A stretch of DNA of 64,000 nt from Streptomyces bikiniensis (GCA_000716465.1 JNWL01000034.1:1-64000), one strand, 5' to 3'; numbered from the stretch's first letter, positions 29,493 through 39,660 are shown. Notes: generated by a model from the sequence alone, not told the origin. Numbers and translations: made by a program.

Positions 29493-30521
29493 TCAGGCGC
29501 CTCCCGCGGCCAGGTCGTCGGCGGCGTGGTTGACCGGCTGCGGGGTGCCGGTCAGGTCGAGGACGAAGAGCGGCAGGCCGACCTCGGCGGCGCGCGTACG
29601 GGCCTCCGGGGTGTAGCCGGCGAGCGAGAAGAACACGCTCGTGGCCGAGGCGCCCAGTCCGTTGAGCCAGAGGCACTCGACCGCCCGCAGTCCGGTGGGG
29701 CGGGTGCTCGGGTCCACCTGGGCGACGAGTCCCGGCGCCCGCAGGTCCACCCCGGAGGCGGGCCGCTCCTCGGGCTGGACGACGTCCCGGAAGCCGAGCC
29801 AGCGCAGGTACGAGGCCGCGGCGGCCACCGCGTCCCGCCCGGTCCGGATCGTCACGGGCCGGAAGGCGCCCCGCGCCGGGGCCGGGCGCGGAGCCGTGGG
29901 CGGCGGCGGGACGTGGGCGGGGTGGCGCTCGGCGAACGGGCGGTACGGCCTCCGGGGCGGCGGGGTGCCGGGGGTGCGCGGGGCGGCGGGACCGGGGGCG
30001 GGGACGCCGGGGCCGGTCCGGTCGGGGCTTTCGCGGCCCGCGCCGGCGTCCGTACGGCCCGGGGCGTCCGTACGCCCCGGGTCGTCCTTATGGCCGGTAC
30101 GGGTGCCGGGACCGGCACCGGCCTCCGAACCGCCCGCGGTGTTCCCGCCACCGGAGCCGCCGGAGCCACCGGGGCCGCCGGAGCCACCGGGGCCACCGGG
30201 GCCGCCCAGGCCGCTCGGGTCGTCGGAAGCGCCCCCGCCGCCCCCGGAGGGCACCGCGTCCGCCGCCCGGACCGGCACCCGCAGGACCGCGCCGCACTGG
30301 CAGCCGAGCTCCGGGTGCGGCCAGTCGTCCTCGCGGCCGCAGGCGCCGCAGCGGACGGTGACCCACTCGTCCGTCCAGTTCCGGTGCGTGATCGGCTCCG
30401 CCACCGCGCCCGCCGCCACCGGCGGCGCCACGGGGCTCCCGCACGCACAGGGGAAGGCGGGCGCCGCGTACGCCTGCGTGCTCAGGCATTCCGGGCAGCG
30501 CACCGGTACCGGATCTCCCAC
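29493..30521 (-). CDS. zinc-ribbon protein with Mrr/restriction-endonuclease-like C-terminal domain
   Basis: A 342-aa protein in three parts. The first 90 residues hold four Cys pairs (CPEC, CACG, CGAC, CQCG) typical of paired zinc ribbons. Residues about 90-210 are a Gly/Ser/Pro-rich linker coded by short repeats. The last 120 residues resemble Mrr-type nuclease-like domains: GVDLRAPGLVAQV (D...QV pattern), a helix, FFSLAGYTPEARTRAAEVGL, then LFVLDLTGTPQPVNHAADDL. The usual Gln-x-Lys is QVD here, so the catalytic Lys is missing or moved. The start is GTG 30521. Confidence 0.65.
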   Translation of the reverse strand: MGDPVPVRCPECLSTQAYAAPAFPCACGSPVAPPVAAGAVAEPITHRNWTDEWVTVRCGACGREDDWPHPELGCQCGAVLRVPVRAADAVPSGGGGGASDDPSGLGGPGGPGGSGGPGGSGGSGGGNTAGGSEAGAGPGTRTGHKDDPGRTDAPGRTDAGAGRESPDRTGPGVPAPGPAAPRTPGTPPPRRPYRPFAERHPAHVPPPPTAPRPAPARGAFRPVTIRTGRDAVAAAASYLRWLGFRDVVQPEERPASGVDLRAPGLVAQVDPSTRPTGLRAVECLWLNGLGASATSVFFSLAGYTPEARTRAAEVGLPLFVLDLTGTPQPVNHAADDLAAGGA

Positions 30522-30671
30522 GGTCCAACCCCCTGTCGTCCGCTCCCATCGTCCACCCATCCACCGCCCCGGGGGAGGGTGTTCGGCCACTTCGGACACC
30601 CGGAACCGCCCCCGAACCGTTCCGGCACGCGGACCTCCCTTGACGGTTCTTCGCCACCCCACCTACATTGC

Positions 30672-30707
30672 TTCCACATAGCAGAACAGCTTTTCCGTAT
30701 TACGGAA
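30672..30707. promoter_or_regulatory. tandem motif-1 operators before glyoxylate carboligase
   Basis: TTCCACATAGCAGAA (30672-30686) and TTCCGTATTACGGAA (30693-30707) are 15-bp inverted repeats whose starts are exactly 21 bp apart. The second is near-perfect (TTTCCG-N5-CGGAAA) and ends 70 bp before the gcl ATG. The same arrangement precedes hyi, the second malate synthase and allantoinase. Binding by the IclR/AllR-type regulator at 58.0 kb is inferred. Confidence 0.7.
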
Positions 30708-30777
30708 ACGGGTGGTGAACCTCCGAGACGAGAGGGAAGTCCGCCCGGTTCCGCCCGGCCGAAGCAGGAGCACTCCC

Positions 30778-32565
<1,788 letters not shown>

Positions 32566-32580
32566 CCCCGGAGCCGTGAC

Positions 32581-32618
32581 ACGGCCCCCGTCCCGCCGAG
32601 CACCGGGACGGGGGCCGT
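32581..32618 (+). terminator. strong terminator between gcl and the convergent regulator
   Basis: ACGGCCCCCGTCCCG (32581-32595) and CGGGACGGGGGCCGT (32604-32618) form a perfect 15-bp stem with an 8-nt loop, followed by TTT on the + strand. It ends 2 bp before the stop of the convergent regulator gene, so it can serve both strands. Confidence 0.85.
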
Positions 32619-32619
32619 T

Positions 32620-33600
32620 TCACGTCCCGGTGCCCTGCGCCCGTACGAGCACCGCGCCCGCCTCCGTCCACTCGTACAGGACCGACCGGCCGGCCCGTCC
32701 CCGCCGGACGAGGCCCGCCTCCCGCAGCACCTTCAGGTGCCGGCCCACCGAGCCGAGGCCCTGCCCGGTCAGGGCCACCAGTTGGCTGGTGGACTTCGGC
32801 GTCCCCAGGCGCACGAGCACCCCCGCCCGCCCCGGTCCGAGCAGCGCGCCCAGGGCCCGCGGCACGACCGGGCCCGAGGCGTCCGCCAGGACGCCCGCGC
32901 AGGGGTAGACCACCGCGAACCGCTCCGTGCCCTCCCAGGACACCCAGCCCGTCGCCGGGGTCACCGGCACGAAGAGCAGCCGGCCGCCGTCGACCGAACG
33001 CGGCGGGTACGGGCGGGCGTTGACCTGGAGCCGACCGTCGCCGAGCCAGCGCATCCGGCCCGGCGACAGCTCGTCCAGGGCCGCCGCCCAGCCGGCCCGG
33101 CCCAACCGCGCGGTCCGCGCCGTCACGTCGGCTTCGAGGATCCTCCGCCGCCGCGGCCACTCCGGGAGCACGGTCTCCTCCCACACCCACGTCAGGACCT
33201 CCGCCATCCGCCCGGGCAGGTCCCGCGCCGAGCGCAGCGGCTCCGGCACGGGGCCGCCGAGGGCGACGGCGAGCTGCGGCACCGCCCCGGCCGGGTCGGC
33301 GGCGCGGACGGCCTCCACCTCCTCCCCGAAGGGGCGCTCGCCCTCGCCGAGCGGTGGCGGCGTCAGGAAGTCCGCGTTCCAGGTGGGGCCGATCGCGGCC
33401 CGTACGAGCAGGGCGTCGAGCGGCTCGGCCGCCAGACGCGCCCGGTAGGCGGGCAGCGAAGAGGCCAGCCAGGCCCGTTCGCCCGGATGGGTCGCGGCGG
33501 CCGCGTGCAGGGTCTTGAGCGCGGCGATCGTCTCGGCCAGCGGCGAGACCACGAAGCGGCCGCCCGCGAGCGAGTCGGTCCCGATCCGCCACCAGCCCAT
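32620..33600 (-). CDS. ArsR-type winged-helix regulator with large N-terminal domain
   Basis: A 326-aa protein. The C-terminal 80 residues are an ArsR-like winged helix (STSQLVALTGQGLGSVGRHL, then KVLREAGLVRRGRAGRSVLY). The N-terminal 240 residues are a DUF5937-like domain with LPAYRARLAAEPLDALLVRA and PTWNADFLTPPP. The inducer is unknown. The start is ATG 33600. It is divergent from an MFS transporter with an 81-bp gap, a typical repressor/exporter pair. Confidence 0.85.
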   Translation of the reverse strand: MGWWRIGTDSLAGGRFVVSPLAETIAALKTLHAAAATHPGERAWLASSLPAYRARLAAEPLDALLVRAAIGPTWNADFLTPPPLGEGERPFGEEVEAVRAADPAGAVPQLAVALGGPVPEPLRSARDLPGRMAEVLTWVWEETVLPEWPRRRRILEADVTARTARLGRAGWAAALDELSPGRMRWLGDGRLQVNARPYPPRSVDGGRLLFVPVTPATGWVSWEGTERFAVVYPCAGVLADASGPVVPRALGALLGPGRAGVLVRLGTPKSTSQLVALTGQGLGSVGRHLKVLREAGLVRRGRAGRSVLYEWTEAGAVLVRAQGTGT

Positions 33601-33681
33601 CCCGCCGCCCCCCGAGCTCCTCGGTTTCGCCTCCGCGCGAAACGATAACGGTGGGCGCCAAGCGCCCCCGAGACTCCCCGC

Positions 33682-35001
33682 ATGTCCCGTTACCACGCCC
33701 GCCACGGCACCCGTCGGGAAGCCCGTCACGACACCCGCCGGGAAGCCCGTCACGACACCTGCCGGGACGCCCGTCACCGCACCCGCCAGGGCCCCCGCTA
33801 CCGCTCCCTCTTCCGTACCCCCGAATTCGCCCCGCTCTTCCTCACCGGCTCCGCCCACACCGCCGCGCAGACGGTGGCCGGGCTCGGGCTCGCCACCCTC
33901 GTCTTCCGCGCCACCGGTTCGCCGCTCCTCTCGGCCCTGGCCCTCTTCGGGCCCTCGCTCGCCCAGCTCCTCGGCGCGACCACGCTGCTCTCCGCCGCCG
34001 ACCGGCTGCCGCCGCGCGCCGCGCTCTCCGGGATCGCCCTCTTCTTCGCCGTGGGCACGGCCGTCCTGGCGGTCCCCGCCCTCCCCACCTGGGCGGTCTT
34101 CGCGGTCCTCCTCGCCGAGGGGCTCGCGGCCTCGCTGGGCGGCGGGGTGCGGTACGGCCTCCTGAACGAGATCCTGCCGCGCGAGGCGTACCTCCTCGGC
34201 CGCTCGGTGACGAACATGTCCACCGGCGTCTGCCAGATCGGCGGTTTCGCGGCCGGCGGGCTCCTCGTCGCCCTGCTCTCGCCGCGCGGCGCGGTCCTCG
34301 CCGGCGCCGGGCTCTACCTCGCCGCCGCCCTCCTCGCCCGGCTCGGCCTCGCGGCGCGCCCTCCGCGGGCGGAGGGACGCCCCTCGATCGCCGCGACCCG
34401 GCGCGCCAACGCCCTGCTCCTGTCCCTGCCCGCCCGCCGCCGCTGCTACCTCGCGCTCTGGGTGCCCAACGGGCTGATCGTGGGCTGCGAGTCGCTGTTC
34501 GTGCCGTACGCCCCCGAGCGCGCCGGACTCCTCTTCGTCTGCGGCGCGTTCGGAATGCTGGTCGGGGACACCGCCGTCGGCCGCTTCCTGCCGGAGCGGC
34601 TGCGCGCCCGGCTCCGCTTCCCGCTCCAGGCGCTGCTCGCGGCCCCGTTCCTGCTCTTCGCCCTCGACCCCGGGCTTCCGCTCGCGCTCGCCGCCGTGAC
34701 CGTGTCGGCAGTGGGGTACGGGGCGAGCCTGCTGCACCAGGAGCGGTTGACGGCCCTGGTGCCGGAGGAGCTGGGCGGTCACGCCCTGGGCCTGCACTCC
34801 TCGGGGATGCTGGCGTTCCAGGGGGTGAGCGCGGCCCTGGCCGGCACCCTGGCCCAGTACGCCTCGCCGCGGACCGGGATGGTGCTCCTCGCCGTCGCCT
34901 CGCTCGCCGTGACGTTCCTCCTGGCGCGGGCCGACCGGCGGGAAACGAAGAAGAGCGCGGAACCAGGGACCGTAAACCTGGTTCCGCGCTCTCCCGTCTG
35001 A
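33682..35001 (+). CDS. MFS transporter with repeat-expanded N-terminus
   Basis: A 439-aa transporter. Twelve-TM MFS architecture begins near residue 45 (FAPLFLTGSAHTAAQTVAGL). GGGVRYGLLNEILPREAYLLG and SMG-like loops follow. The first 40 residues are hydrophilic and basic and are encoded by four 24-bp repeats; most MFS proteins lack such a tail. The start is ATG 33682. It is divergent from the ArsR-type regulator, which likely represses it. The C-terminal codons are part of a terminator hairpin. Confidence 0.85.
   Translation: MSRYHARHGTRREARHDTRREARHDTCRDARHRTRQGPRYRSLFRTPEFAPLFLTGSAHTAAQTVAGLGLATLVFRATGSPLLSALALFGPSLAQLLGATTLLSAADRLPPRAALSGIALFFAVGTAVLAVPALPTWAVFAVLLAEGLAASLGGGVRYGLLNEILPREAYLLGRSVTNMSTGVCQIGGFAAGGLLVALLSPRGAVLAGAGLYLAAALLARLGLAARPPRAEGRPSIAATRRANALLLSLPARRRCYLALWVPNGLIVGCESLFVPYAPERAGLLFVCGAFGMLVGDTAVGRFLPERLRARLRFPLQALLAAPFLLFALDPGLPLALAAVTVSAVGYGASLLHQERLTALVPEELGGHALGLHSSGMLAFQGVSAALAGTLAQYASPRTGMVLLAVASLAVTFLLARADRRETKKSAEPGTVNLVPRSPV
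33706..33801 (+). repeat. four 24-bp tandem repeats in the MFS coding start
   Basis: Units lie at 33706-33729, 33730-33753, 33754-33777 and 33778-33801. They are nearly identical in the first three and decayed in the fourth, encoding HDTRREAR-like octapeptides. The unit length is a multiple of 3, so copy-number change keeps the frame. Confidence 0.85.
34952..34992 (+). terminator. terminator hairpin within the end of the MFS gene
   Basis: AGAGCGCGGAACCAGG (34952-34967) and CCTGGTTCCGCGCTCT (34977-34992) form a perfect 16-bp stem with a 9-nt loop. It lies inside the last 17 codons of the MFS gene, ending 6 bp before its stop codon. Confidence 0.75.
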
Positions 35002-35298
35002 TGTCCGCCCGACGGTGCGAGGCTGGCGCGACAGGACGTTCGCGCCGCCGGGCGGAGTCTCGGGATTCCCCGTACGGGGGAGGCGTTGGGACCGCGGCGG
35101 TGCCGACGGGCGGAGCGGCCGTCCCCTCCTTCAGGTCAGGAAGGGGGCCGTCGCCCTTACCACCGCACTGGCTCGGCGCCGCCGCGGTCCTCACGCTGTC
35201 CGGTCCACCGGCCACCCCTCATTCGGGCCGGTGTTCCGGACCGCGTACGGCGCTGACCTCCCGTCAAGTGCCGTACGCAGTCTGGGTTCCGCCGTGGA

Positions 35299-36753
35299 TC
35301 AGTCGCGCAGGGCGGCGACCGCCTCGGCGACGCGCCTGCCGTACTCCGGGTCGGCGGCGGCGAAGTGCGCGACGTTCTTCTCGACGACGTCCTCGCGGGA
35401 CACCTGGGAGAGGCTGCCGGCGATGTTGGCGACCAGACGGCCCTTCTCGTCCTCGGACATCAGGCGGTAGAGCTCGCCGGCCTGGAAGAAGTCGTCGTCC
35501 TTGACGTGCGCGGGCGTCTCGTGGGTGCCGGTCCAGCCGTGGATCGCGAGCGGCGCGGAGAGCGCGGCGTCGGTCTGGGCCGGGCCCTGGTACGAGTTGG
35601 GCTCGTAGTTCTTGTCGTGGCGCGAGCCGTTGCGGGTGGCCATGAAGCCGTCCCGGCCGTAGTTCTGCGCCGTGGTCGCCCTGGGGGCGTTGACCGGCAG
35701 CAGGGTGTGGTTCACGCCGAGGCGGTAGCGGTGGGCGTCCGCGTAGGCGAAGAGACGGCCCTGGAGCATCTTGTCCGGCGAGGGGCCGATGCCCGGGACG
35801 AAGTTGTTCGGGGAGAACGCGGCCTGCTCGACCTCGGCGAAGACGTTGTCCGGGTTGCGGTCGAGGACCAGGCGGCCCACCCGCTGGAGCGGGTAGTCGG
35901 CGTGCGGCCACACCTTGGTGAGGTCGAACGGGTTGAAGCGGTAGTCCGCGGCCTCGGCCGCCGGCATGATCTGGACGTAGAGGGTCCAGGAGGGGTTGAC
36001 GCCCCGCTCGATCGCCTGGAGCAGGTCGGTCTGGTGCGAGTTGGCGTCCTTGCCGACCAGTTCGGCGGCCTGCTCGGCGGAGAGGCTGCGGATGCCCTGG
36101 TTCGTCTTGAAGTGGTACTTGACGAAGAAGGCCTCGCCCGCCTCGTTGGTCCACTGGTAGGTGTGCGAGCCGAAGCCGTGCATGTGGCGGTACGAGGCGG
36201 GGATGCCGCGGTCGCCGAAGAGCCAGGTGATCTGGTGGGTGGACTCGGGGGAGTGCGCCCAGAAGTCCCAGACGTTGTCCGGCTCCTGCTTGCCCGTGAA
36301 CGGGTCGCGCTTCTGCGAGTGGATGAAGTCGGGGAACTTGATCGGGTCCTTGATGAAGAACACCGGGGTGTTGTTGCCGACGAGGTCGTAGTTGCCCTCC
36401 TCGGTGTAGAACTTCAGCGCGAAGCCGCGGGGGTCGCGCACCGCGTCCGCGCCGCCGAGCGAGTCGGCCACGGTGGAGAAGCGGATGAAGGTCTCGGTCC
36501 GCTTGCCGACCTCGGAGAGGAAGGCGGCCTTCGTGAAGCCGGTGACGTCGTCGGTGACCTCGAAGTACCCGTACGCGCCGGAGCCGCGGGCGTGCACCAC
36601 GCGCTCCGGGATCCGCTCACGGTTGAAGCGCGCGAGCTTCTCCAGCAGGTGCTGGTCCTGGAGGAGGAGGGGGCCACCGACGCCGGCGGTGGCGGAGTTC
36701 TGGTTGTCGGCGACGGGGGCGCCGGACTCGGTCGTAAGCACGCGCTGCGACAT
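35299..36753 (-). CDS. katA: monofunctional haem catalase
   Basis: Decomposes H2O2. At 484 aa it is a small-subunit catalase. [20 protein letters not shown] contains the distal His, [20 protein letters not shown] and [20 protein letters not shown] the distal Asn region, and [17 protein letters not shown] the proximal Tyr. The start is ATG 36753. A motif-2 palindrome lies 68 bp upstream, the same element as before the uricase operon. This suggests the enzyme is made to remove peroxide from urate oxidation. No Fur/CatR-type gene is adjacent. Confidence 0.96.
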   Translation of the reverse strand: MSQRVLTTESGAPVADNQNSATAGVGGPLLLQDQHLLEKLARFNRERIPERVVHARGSGAYGYFEVTDDVTGFTKAAFLSEVGKRTETFIRFSTVADSLGGADAVRDPRGFALKFYTEEGNYDLVGNNTPVFFIKDPIKFPDFIHSQKRDPFTGKQEPDNVWDFWAHSPESTHQITWLFGDRGIPASYRHMHGFGSHTYQWTNEAGEAFFVKYHFKTNQGIRSLSAEQAAELVGKDANSHQTDLLQAIERGVNPSWTLYVQIMPAAEAADYRFNPFDLTKVWPHADYPLQRVGRLVLDRNPDNVFAEVEQAAFSPNNFVPGIGPSPDKMLQGRLFAYADAHRYRLGVNHTLLPVNAPRATTAQNYGRDGFMATRNGSRHDKNYEPNSYQGPAQTDAALSAPLAIHGWTGTHETPAHVKDDDFFQAGELYRLMSEDEKGRLVANIAGSLSQVSREDVVEKNVAHFAAADPEYGRRVAEAVAALRD

Positions 36754-36821
36754 CGTGACCTTCCGTACGGGAGCTGCACTGTGTGACGGTGCCAGGAGCG
36801 TAGGTACGCCCTCCGAAAAAC

Positions 36822-36836
36822 GTCAACAGTTTGTTG
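36822..36836. promoter_or_regulatory. motif-2 operator before catalase
   Basis: TCAACAGTTTGTTGA is a perfect 6-3-6 palindrome, 68 bp from the catalase start codon. The same 15-bp form occurs 74 bp before the urate operon and, as TCAAC-N5-GTTGA, 67 bp before allantoinase. Confidence 0.65.
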
Positions 36837-36852
36837 AAAATGAAGTGTGGTG

Positions 36853-36914
36853 TTCCGGTCGGCGGCGGCGCCTGGGCGCGACAGGACAGTTGTCAGCGCC
36901 GCCGCCGACCGGAA
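36853..36914 (-). terminator. 19-bp stem hairpin after the reductase gene
   Basis: A perfect 19-bp stem (36853-36871 with 36896-36914) begins TTCCGGTCGGCGGCGG and encloses a 24-nt loop. It lies between the stop of the leftward tartronate-semialdehyde reductase and the catalase promoter. The stem is longer than usual for a terminator but no other role is evident. Confidence 0.7.
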
Positions 36915-36944
36915 ATCGGGGGCCCCGGGGAAGCGGGGGCGGGG

Positions 36945-37835
36945 TCAGACCTGCTGGCCGGAGAGGCGCTCGACGGCGCGCAGCAGGGCCGAGTGGTCCA
37001 GGCCGCCGTCGCCCTGCGCGCGCAGGGAGGCGACGAGCTGGGCGACGACCGCGCCGACCGGAAGGGCGGCACCCACGTTGCGGGCGGCGTCGGTGACGAT
37101 GCCCATGTCCTTGTGGTGCAGGTCGATGCGGAAGCCCGGCTTGAAGTCCCGGTTCAGGAAGTTGTCCTTCTTGCGGGTCAGCACGGTCGAGCCGGCCAGA
37201 CCGCCGTTGAGGACGTCGAGGGCCGCCTGGAGGTCCACGCCCGACTTCTCCAGGAAGACCACGGCCTCGGCGCAGGCCTGGATGTTGACCGCCACGATGA
37301 GCTGGTTGGCGGCCTTCACCGTCTGGCCGGAGCCGTGCGGGCCGCACAGCACGATCGTCTTGCCGAGGGCCTCCAGGATCGGCAGGGCCTCGTCGAAGTC
37401 GGCCTGCTCGCCGCCGACCATGATCGAGAGCACGGCCTCGATGGCGCCGGCCTCGCCGCCGGAGACCGGGGCGTCGATGACGCGGATGCCCTTCTCGGCG
37501 GCGTTCTTGGCGAGGTCGACCGAGGTCTGCGGGGTGATCGACGACATGTCGATGACCAGCGCGCCCTGCTTCGCGTTCTCCAGGATGCCCTCGGGGCCGT
37601 AGGAGATCGCCTCGACCTGCGGGGAGGCGGGCACCATCGTGATGACCACGTCGGCGTCCTTGACGGCCTCGGCGATCGAGCCCGCGGCGGTGCCGCCGGC
37701 CTTGGCGAGGCGGTCCAGCTTGTCCTGCTCCAGGGTGAAGCCGGTGACCTGGTAGCCGGCCTTGAGGAGGTTCTCGGACATGGGGGAGCCCATGATGCCG
37801 AGGCCGATCCACGCGATCTTGGGAAGGTTGCTCAT
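36945..37835 (-). CDS. glxR: 2-hydroxy-3-oxopropionate (tartronate semialdehyde) reductase
   Basis: Reduces tartronate semialdehyde to glycerate with NAD(P)H. A 296-aa beta-hydroxyacid dehydrogenase. IAWIGLGIMGSPMSENLLKA is the dinucleotide fold, DAPVSGGEAGAIEAVLSIMV the substrate motif, and GSGQTVKAANQLIVAVNIQA contains the catalytic Lys. DFKPGFRIDLHHKDMGIVTD is typical of GlxR. The start is ATG 37835. It lies 59 bp after the isomerase gene on the same strand, one operon under the motif-1 operators at 38.7 kb. Confidence 0.95.
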   Translation of the reverse strand: MSNLPKIAWIGLGIMGSPMSENLLKAGYQVTGFTLEQDKLDRLAKAGGTAAGSIAEAVKDADVVITMVPASPQVEAISYGPEGILENAKQGALVIDMSSITPQTSVDLAKNAAEKGIRVIDAPVSGGEAGAIEAVLSIMVGGEQADFDEALPILEALGKTIVLCGPHGSGQTVKAANQLIVAVNIQACAEAVVFLEKSGVDLQAALDVLNGGLAGSTVLTRKKDNFLNRDFKPGFRIDLHHKDMGIVTDAARNVGAALPVGAVVAQLVASLRAQGDGGLDHSALLRAVERLSGQQV

Positions 37836-37894
37836 GGTGAGGGTGCCTCTCGGAAAACTCTGGTGGTACGGGGGAGGGGGCGCGGGTCGGCCGG

Positions 37895-38728
37895 TCAGCG
37901 GGCCGCGCGGGCCTCGGCCGGGAGCCACGCGAAGGACGCGGCGGCGTCGGCGGCCTTGTACTCCAGGCCGACCCAGCCGTCGTAACCGGCCTTCTTCAGC
38001 TCGTCGAGGAGCTGCTCCAGGGGCAGGTCGCCGGTGCCCGGCGCGCCGCGGCCCGGGTTGTCCGCGATCTGCACGTGACCGGTCTTGTCCGCGTACTGCG
38101 CGATGACCGCGCTCACGTCCTCGCCGTTCATCGACAGGTGGTAGACGTCGAGCAGGAACTTGGCGTTGCCGAGTCCGGTGGCCGCGTTGACCTTGTCGAC
38201 GACCTCGATCGCGGCGGGGGCGCTCACCAGCGGGTAGAGCGGCGACTCCGGCTTGTTGAGGGTCTCGACCAGGAGGATCGCGCCGACGCGGTCGGCGGCC
38301 CGGGCGGCCAGGACCAGGTTCTCCAGGGCGAGGGAGTCCTGGATCTGCGGGTCCACGCCCTCGACGCGGTTGCCGTAGAGCGCGTTGAGCGCCTTGCAGC
38401 CGACCGAGGCGGCGAAGTCGGCGGCCACGTCGATGTTGGCGCGGAAGCGGTCCGACTCCTCACCCGGTACGGAGAGGGCCCCGCGGTCCGGGCCGGGGAG
38501 CTGCCCGGCATAGAAGTTCAGTCCCACCAGCTGGGTGCCGGCGTCCTCGAGGGCCTTCTTGAGGGCGTCGAGCTCGCTCTGCTCGGGGGTGGCGGTGTCG
38601 ATCCAGGGCCACCACAGCTCGACCGCGGTGAAGCCCGCCGCGGCGGCGGCCGCGGGGCGCTCCAGGAGCGGGAGTTCCGTGAAGAGGATCGACAGGTTCA
38701 CATCGAAGCGCTGATCGGTGTATCCCAT
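37895..38728 (-). CDS. hyi: hydroxypyruvate isomerase
   Basis: Interconverts hydroxypyruvate and tartronate semialdehyde. A 277-aa TIM-barrel (AP endonuclease 2 fold) with FDVNLSILFTELPLLERP, AVELWWPW, LVGLNFYAGQLPGPDRG (Hyi hallmark), ILLVETLNKPESPLYPLVS (metal Glu), FLLDVYHLSMNGED and HVQIADNPGRGAPGTGDL. The start is ATG 38728. The ribosome site GGAAGGAG merges with one arm of the operator palindrome (38745-38759), so repressor binding could also cover the translation start region. Confidence 0.95.
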   Translation of the reverse strand: MGYTDQRFDVNLSILFTELPLLERPAAAAAAGFTAVELWWPWIDTATPEQSELDALKKALEDAGTQLVGLNFYAGQLPGPDRGALSVPGEESDRFRANIDVAADFAASVGCKALNALYGNRVEGVDPQIQDSLALENLVLAARAADRVGAILLVETLNKPESPLYPLVSAPAAIEVVDKVNAATGLGNAKFLLDVYHLSMNGEDVSAVIAQYADKTGHVQIADNPGRGAPGTGDLPLEQLLDELKKAGYDGWVGLEYKAADAAASFAWLPAEARAAR

Positions 38729-38744
38729 GAGGGGTAGGCGCTCC

Positions 38745-38780
38745 TTCCGTATAGCGGAAGTAAGTTTCTGTCTGTCGGAA
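38745..38780. promoter_or_regulatory. tandem motif-1 operators before hydroxypyruvate isomerase
   Basis: TTCCGTATAGCGGAA (38745-38759; perfect 6-5-6 palindrome if the flanking C/G are counted) and TTCTGTCTGTCGGAA (38766-38780) start exactly 21 bp apart. The first is only 16 bp from the hyi ATG. Confidence 0.7.
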
Positions 38781-38867
38781 TGTTGCAAGCAGGTCGCCGG
38801 GCTTGTCAAGGGGTCCCCGCAGGTCCGGGGCTCCCGCGGGGCCCGGGAGGGGCCGTAGCGTGGGGTC

Positions 38868-39122
38868 ATGGTGCGTTTGAGAGTGGAGTTCACGACCGAG
38901 CCGTTCGACCTCGACGAGGCGCCGGCGCACGCGGTCGTGGCCCGTGAGGTCATCCAGTCGGCCGACCTGGACGCGGTCGACGTCGGTCCCTTCGGCAACA
39001 CGGCGGAGGGCGGCGCCGACGCGGTCCTCACCGCCGTCGACGCGCTGCTCCGCGAGTCGCTCGCGGCCGGCGCCACGCGCGTCTCGCTCCAGGTCAACGT
39101 GATCGGGGGGGACGGGAAGTGA
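38868..39122 (+). CDS. small conserved-looking protein cotranscribed with a HTH protein
   Basis: An 84-aa soluble protein. It has an alternating beta-strand/helix pattern: LRVEFTTEPFDL, HAVVAREVIQSADLDAVDVG, then a helix AVLTAVDALLRESLAAGA and an edge strand RVSLQVNVI. Length and fold resemble small ferredoxin-like or thiamine-binding-type sensors, but I cannot assign a family. The start is ATG 38868. Its stop overlaps the GTG of the next gene (GTGA), indicating a functional pair. It is divergent from hyi. Confidence 0.7.
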   Translation: MVRLRVEFTTEPFDLDEAPAHAVVAREVIQSADLDAVDVGPFGNTAEGGADAVLTAVDALLRESLAAGATRVSLQVNVIGGDGK

Positions 39123-39505
39123 ACGAACACCCCCTGATCGCCGCGGTGAAGCCCCTGGTCGACGCCATGGGCGCCGAGCTGCTGGGGCCCGAGCTGGCCG
39201 AGCCCGACGACGTCGTCCTGTCCTGGGAGGGGGAGGACGTGCTCGCCGTGCGCCTCCCGCAGCTCTCGGAGTCCCTGGACCACATCCTGGCCGCGATGGA
39301 GCGGCAGCACGGGACGCCGCTCGCGGAGCTCGACCGCAAGTCCAAGCAGGAGATCGTCCGGCTCCTGGAGGCGCGCGGGGCCTTCTCCGTGCGCCACGGG
39401 GTGGAGACGGTGGCGGGCGCGCTCGGCGTCAGCCGCTTCACCGTGTACAACTACCTCAACCGCGAGACCGCCCTGAACAGGGAAAAGGCCGTCAAGGCCG
39501 ACTAG
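39119..39505 (+). CDS. helix-turn-helix protein with DauR/YheO-like C-terminal domain
   Basis: A 128-aa protein. The C-terminal 55 residues (LDRKSKQEIVRLLEARGAFS, then VETVAGALGVSRFTVYNYLN) match the helix-turn-helix of DauR/YheO-type regulators, including the TVYNYL recognition helix. The usual N-terminal PAS-like domain is absent; the first 70 residues are a short acidic region. GTG 39119 is coupled to the 84-aa gene. It sits directly upstream of the urate operon and motif-2 palindrome, so it is a candidate regulator of that operon. Confidence 0.75.
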   Translation: MNEHPLIAAVKPLVDAMGAELLGPELAEPDDVVLSWEGEDVLAVRLPQLSESLDHILAAMERQHGTPLAELDRKSKQEIVRLLEARGAFSVRHGVETVAGALGVSRFTVYNYLNRETALNREKAVKAD

Positions 39506-39523
39506 TTGATCATGTGTGTCCAC

Positions 39524-39555
39524 AAGCCGTCGTCCGCATGTCGGGACGACGGCTT
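39524..39555 (+). terminator. terminator between the HTH gene and the urate operon
   Basis: AAGCCGTCGTCC (39524-39535) and GGACGACGGCTT (39544-39555) form a perfect 12-bp stem with an 8-nt loop, followed by TTGTG. Confidence 0.8.
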
Positions 39556-39571
39556 TTGTGTCACCGACTTT

Positions 39572-39586
39572 TCAACAAAGTGTTGA
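39572..39586. promoter_or_regulatory. motif-2 operator before the urate operon
   Basis: TCAACAAAGTGTTGA is a perfect 6-3-6 palindrome, 74 bp before the start of the OHCU decarboxylase gene. It is very similar to the site before catalase. Confidence 0.65.
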
Positions 39587-39660
39587 CGTTGTGTTGCGGA
39601 GGGCGTTAGCTATCCGCAGCCCGTCCGACGCACAGCGAAAAACAGCCACGGAGGCTTCCC

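Noticed and set aside
33706..33801. CRISPR or regulatory repeat array
   Set aside because: The 24-bp units are contiguous, in frame and coding; there are no spacers.
35002..35298. Possible small gene or RNA between the MFS gene and catalase
   Set aside because: No frame with coding bias and no clear conserved RNA structure; only the MFS terminator precedes it.
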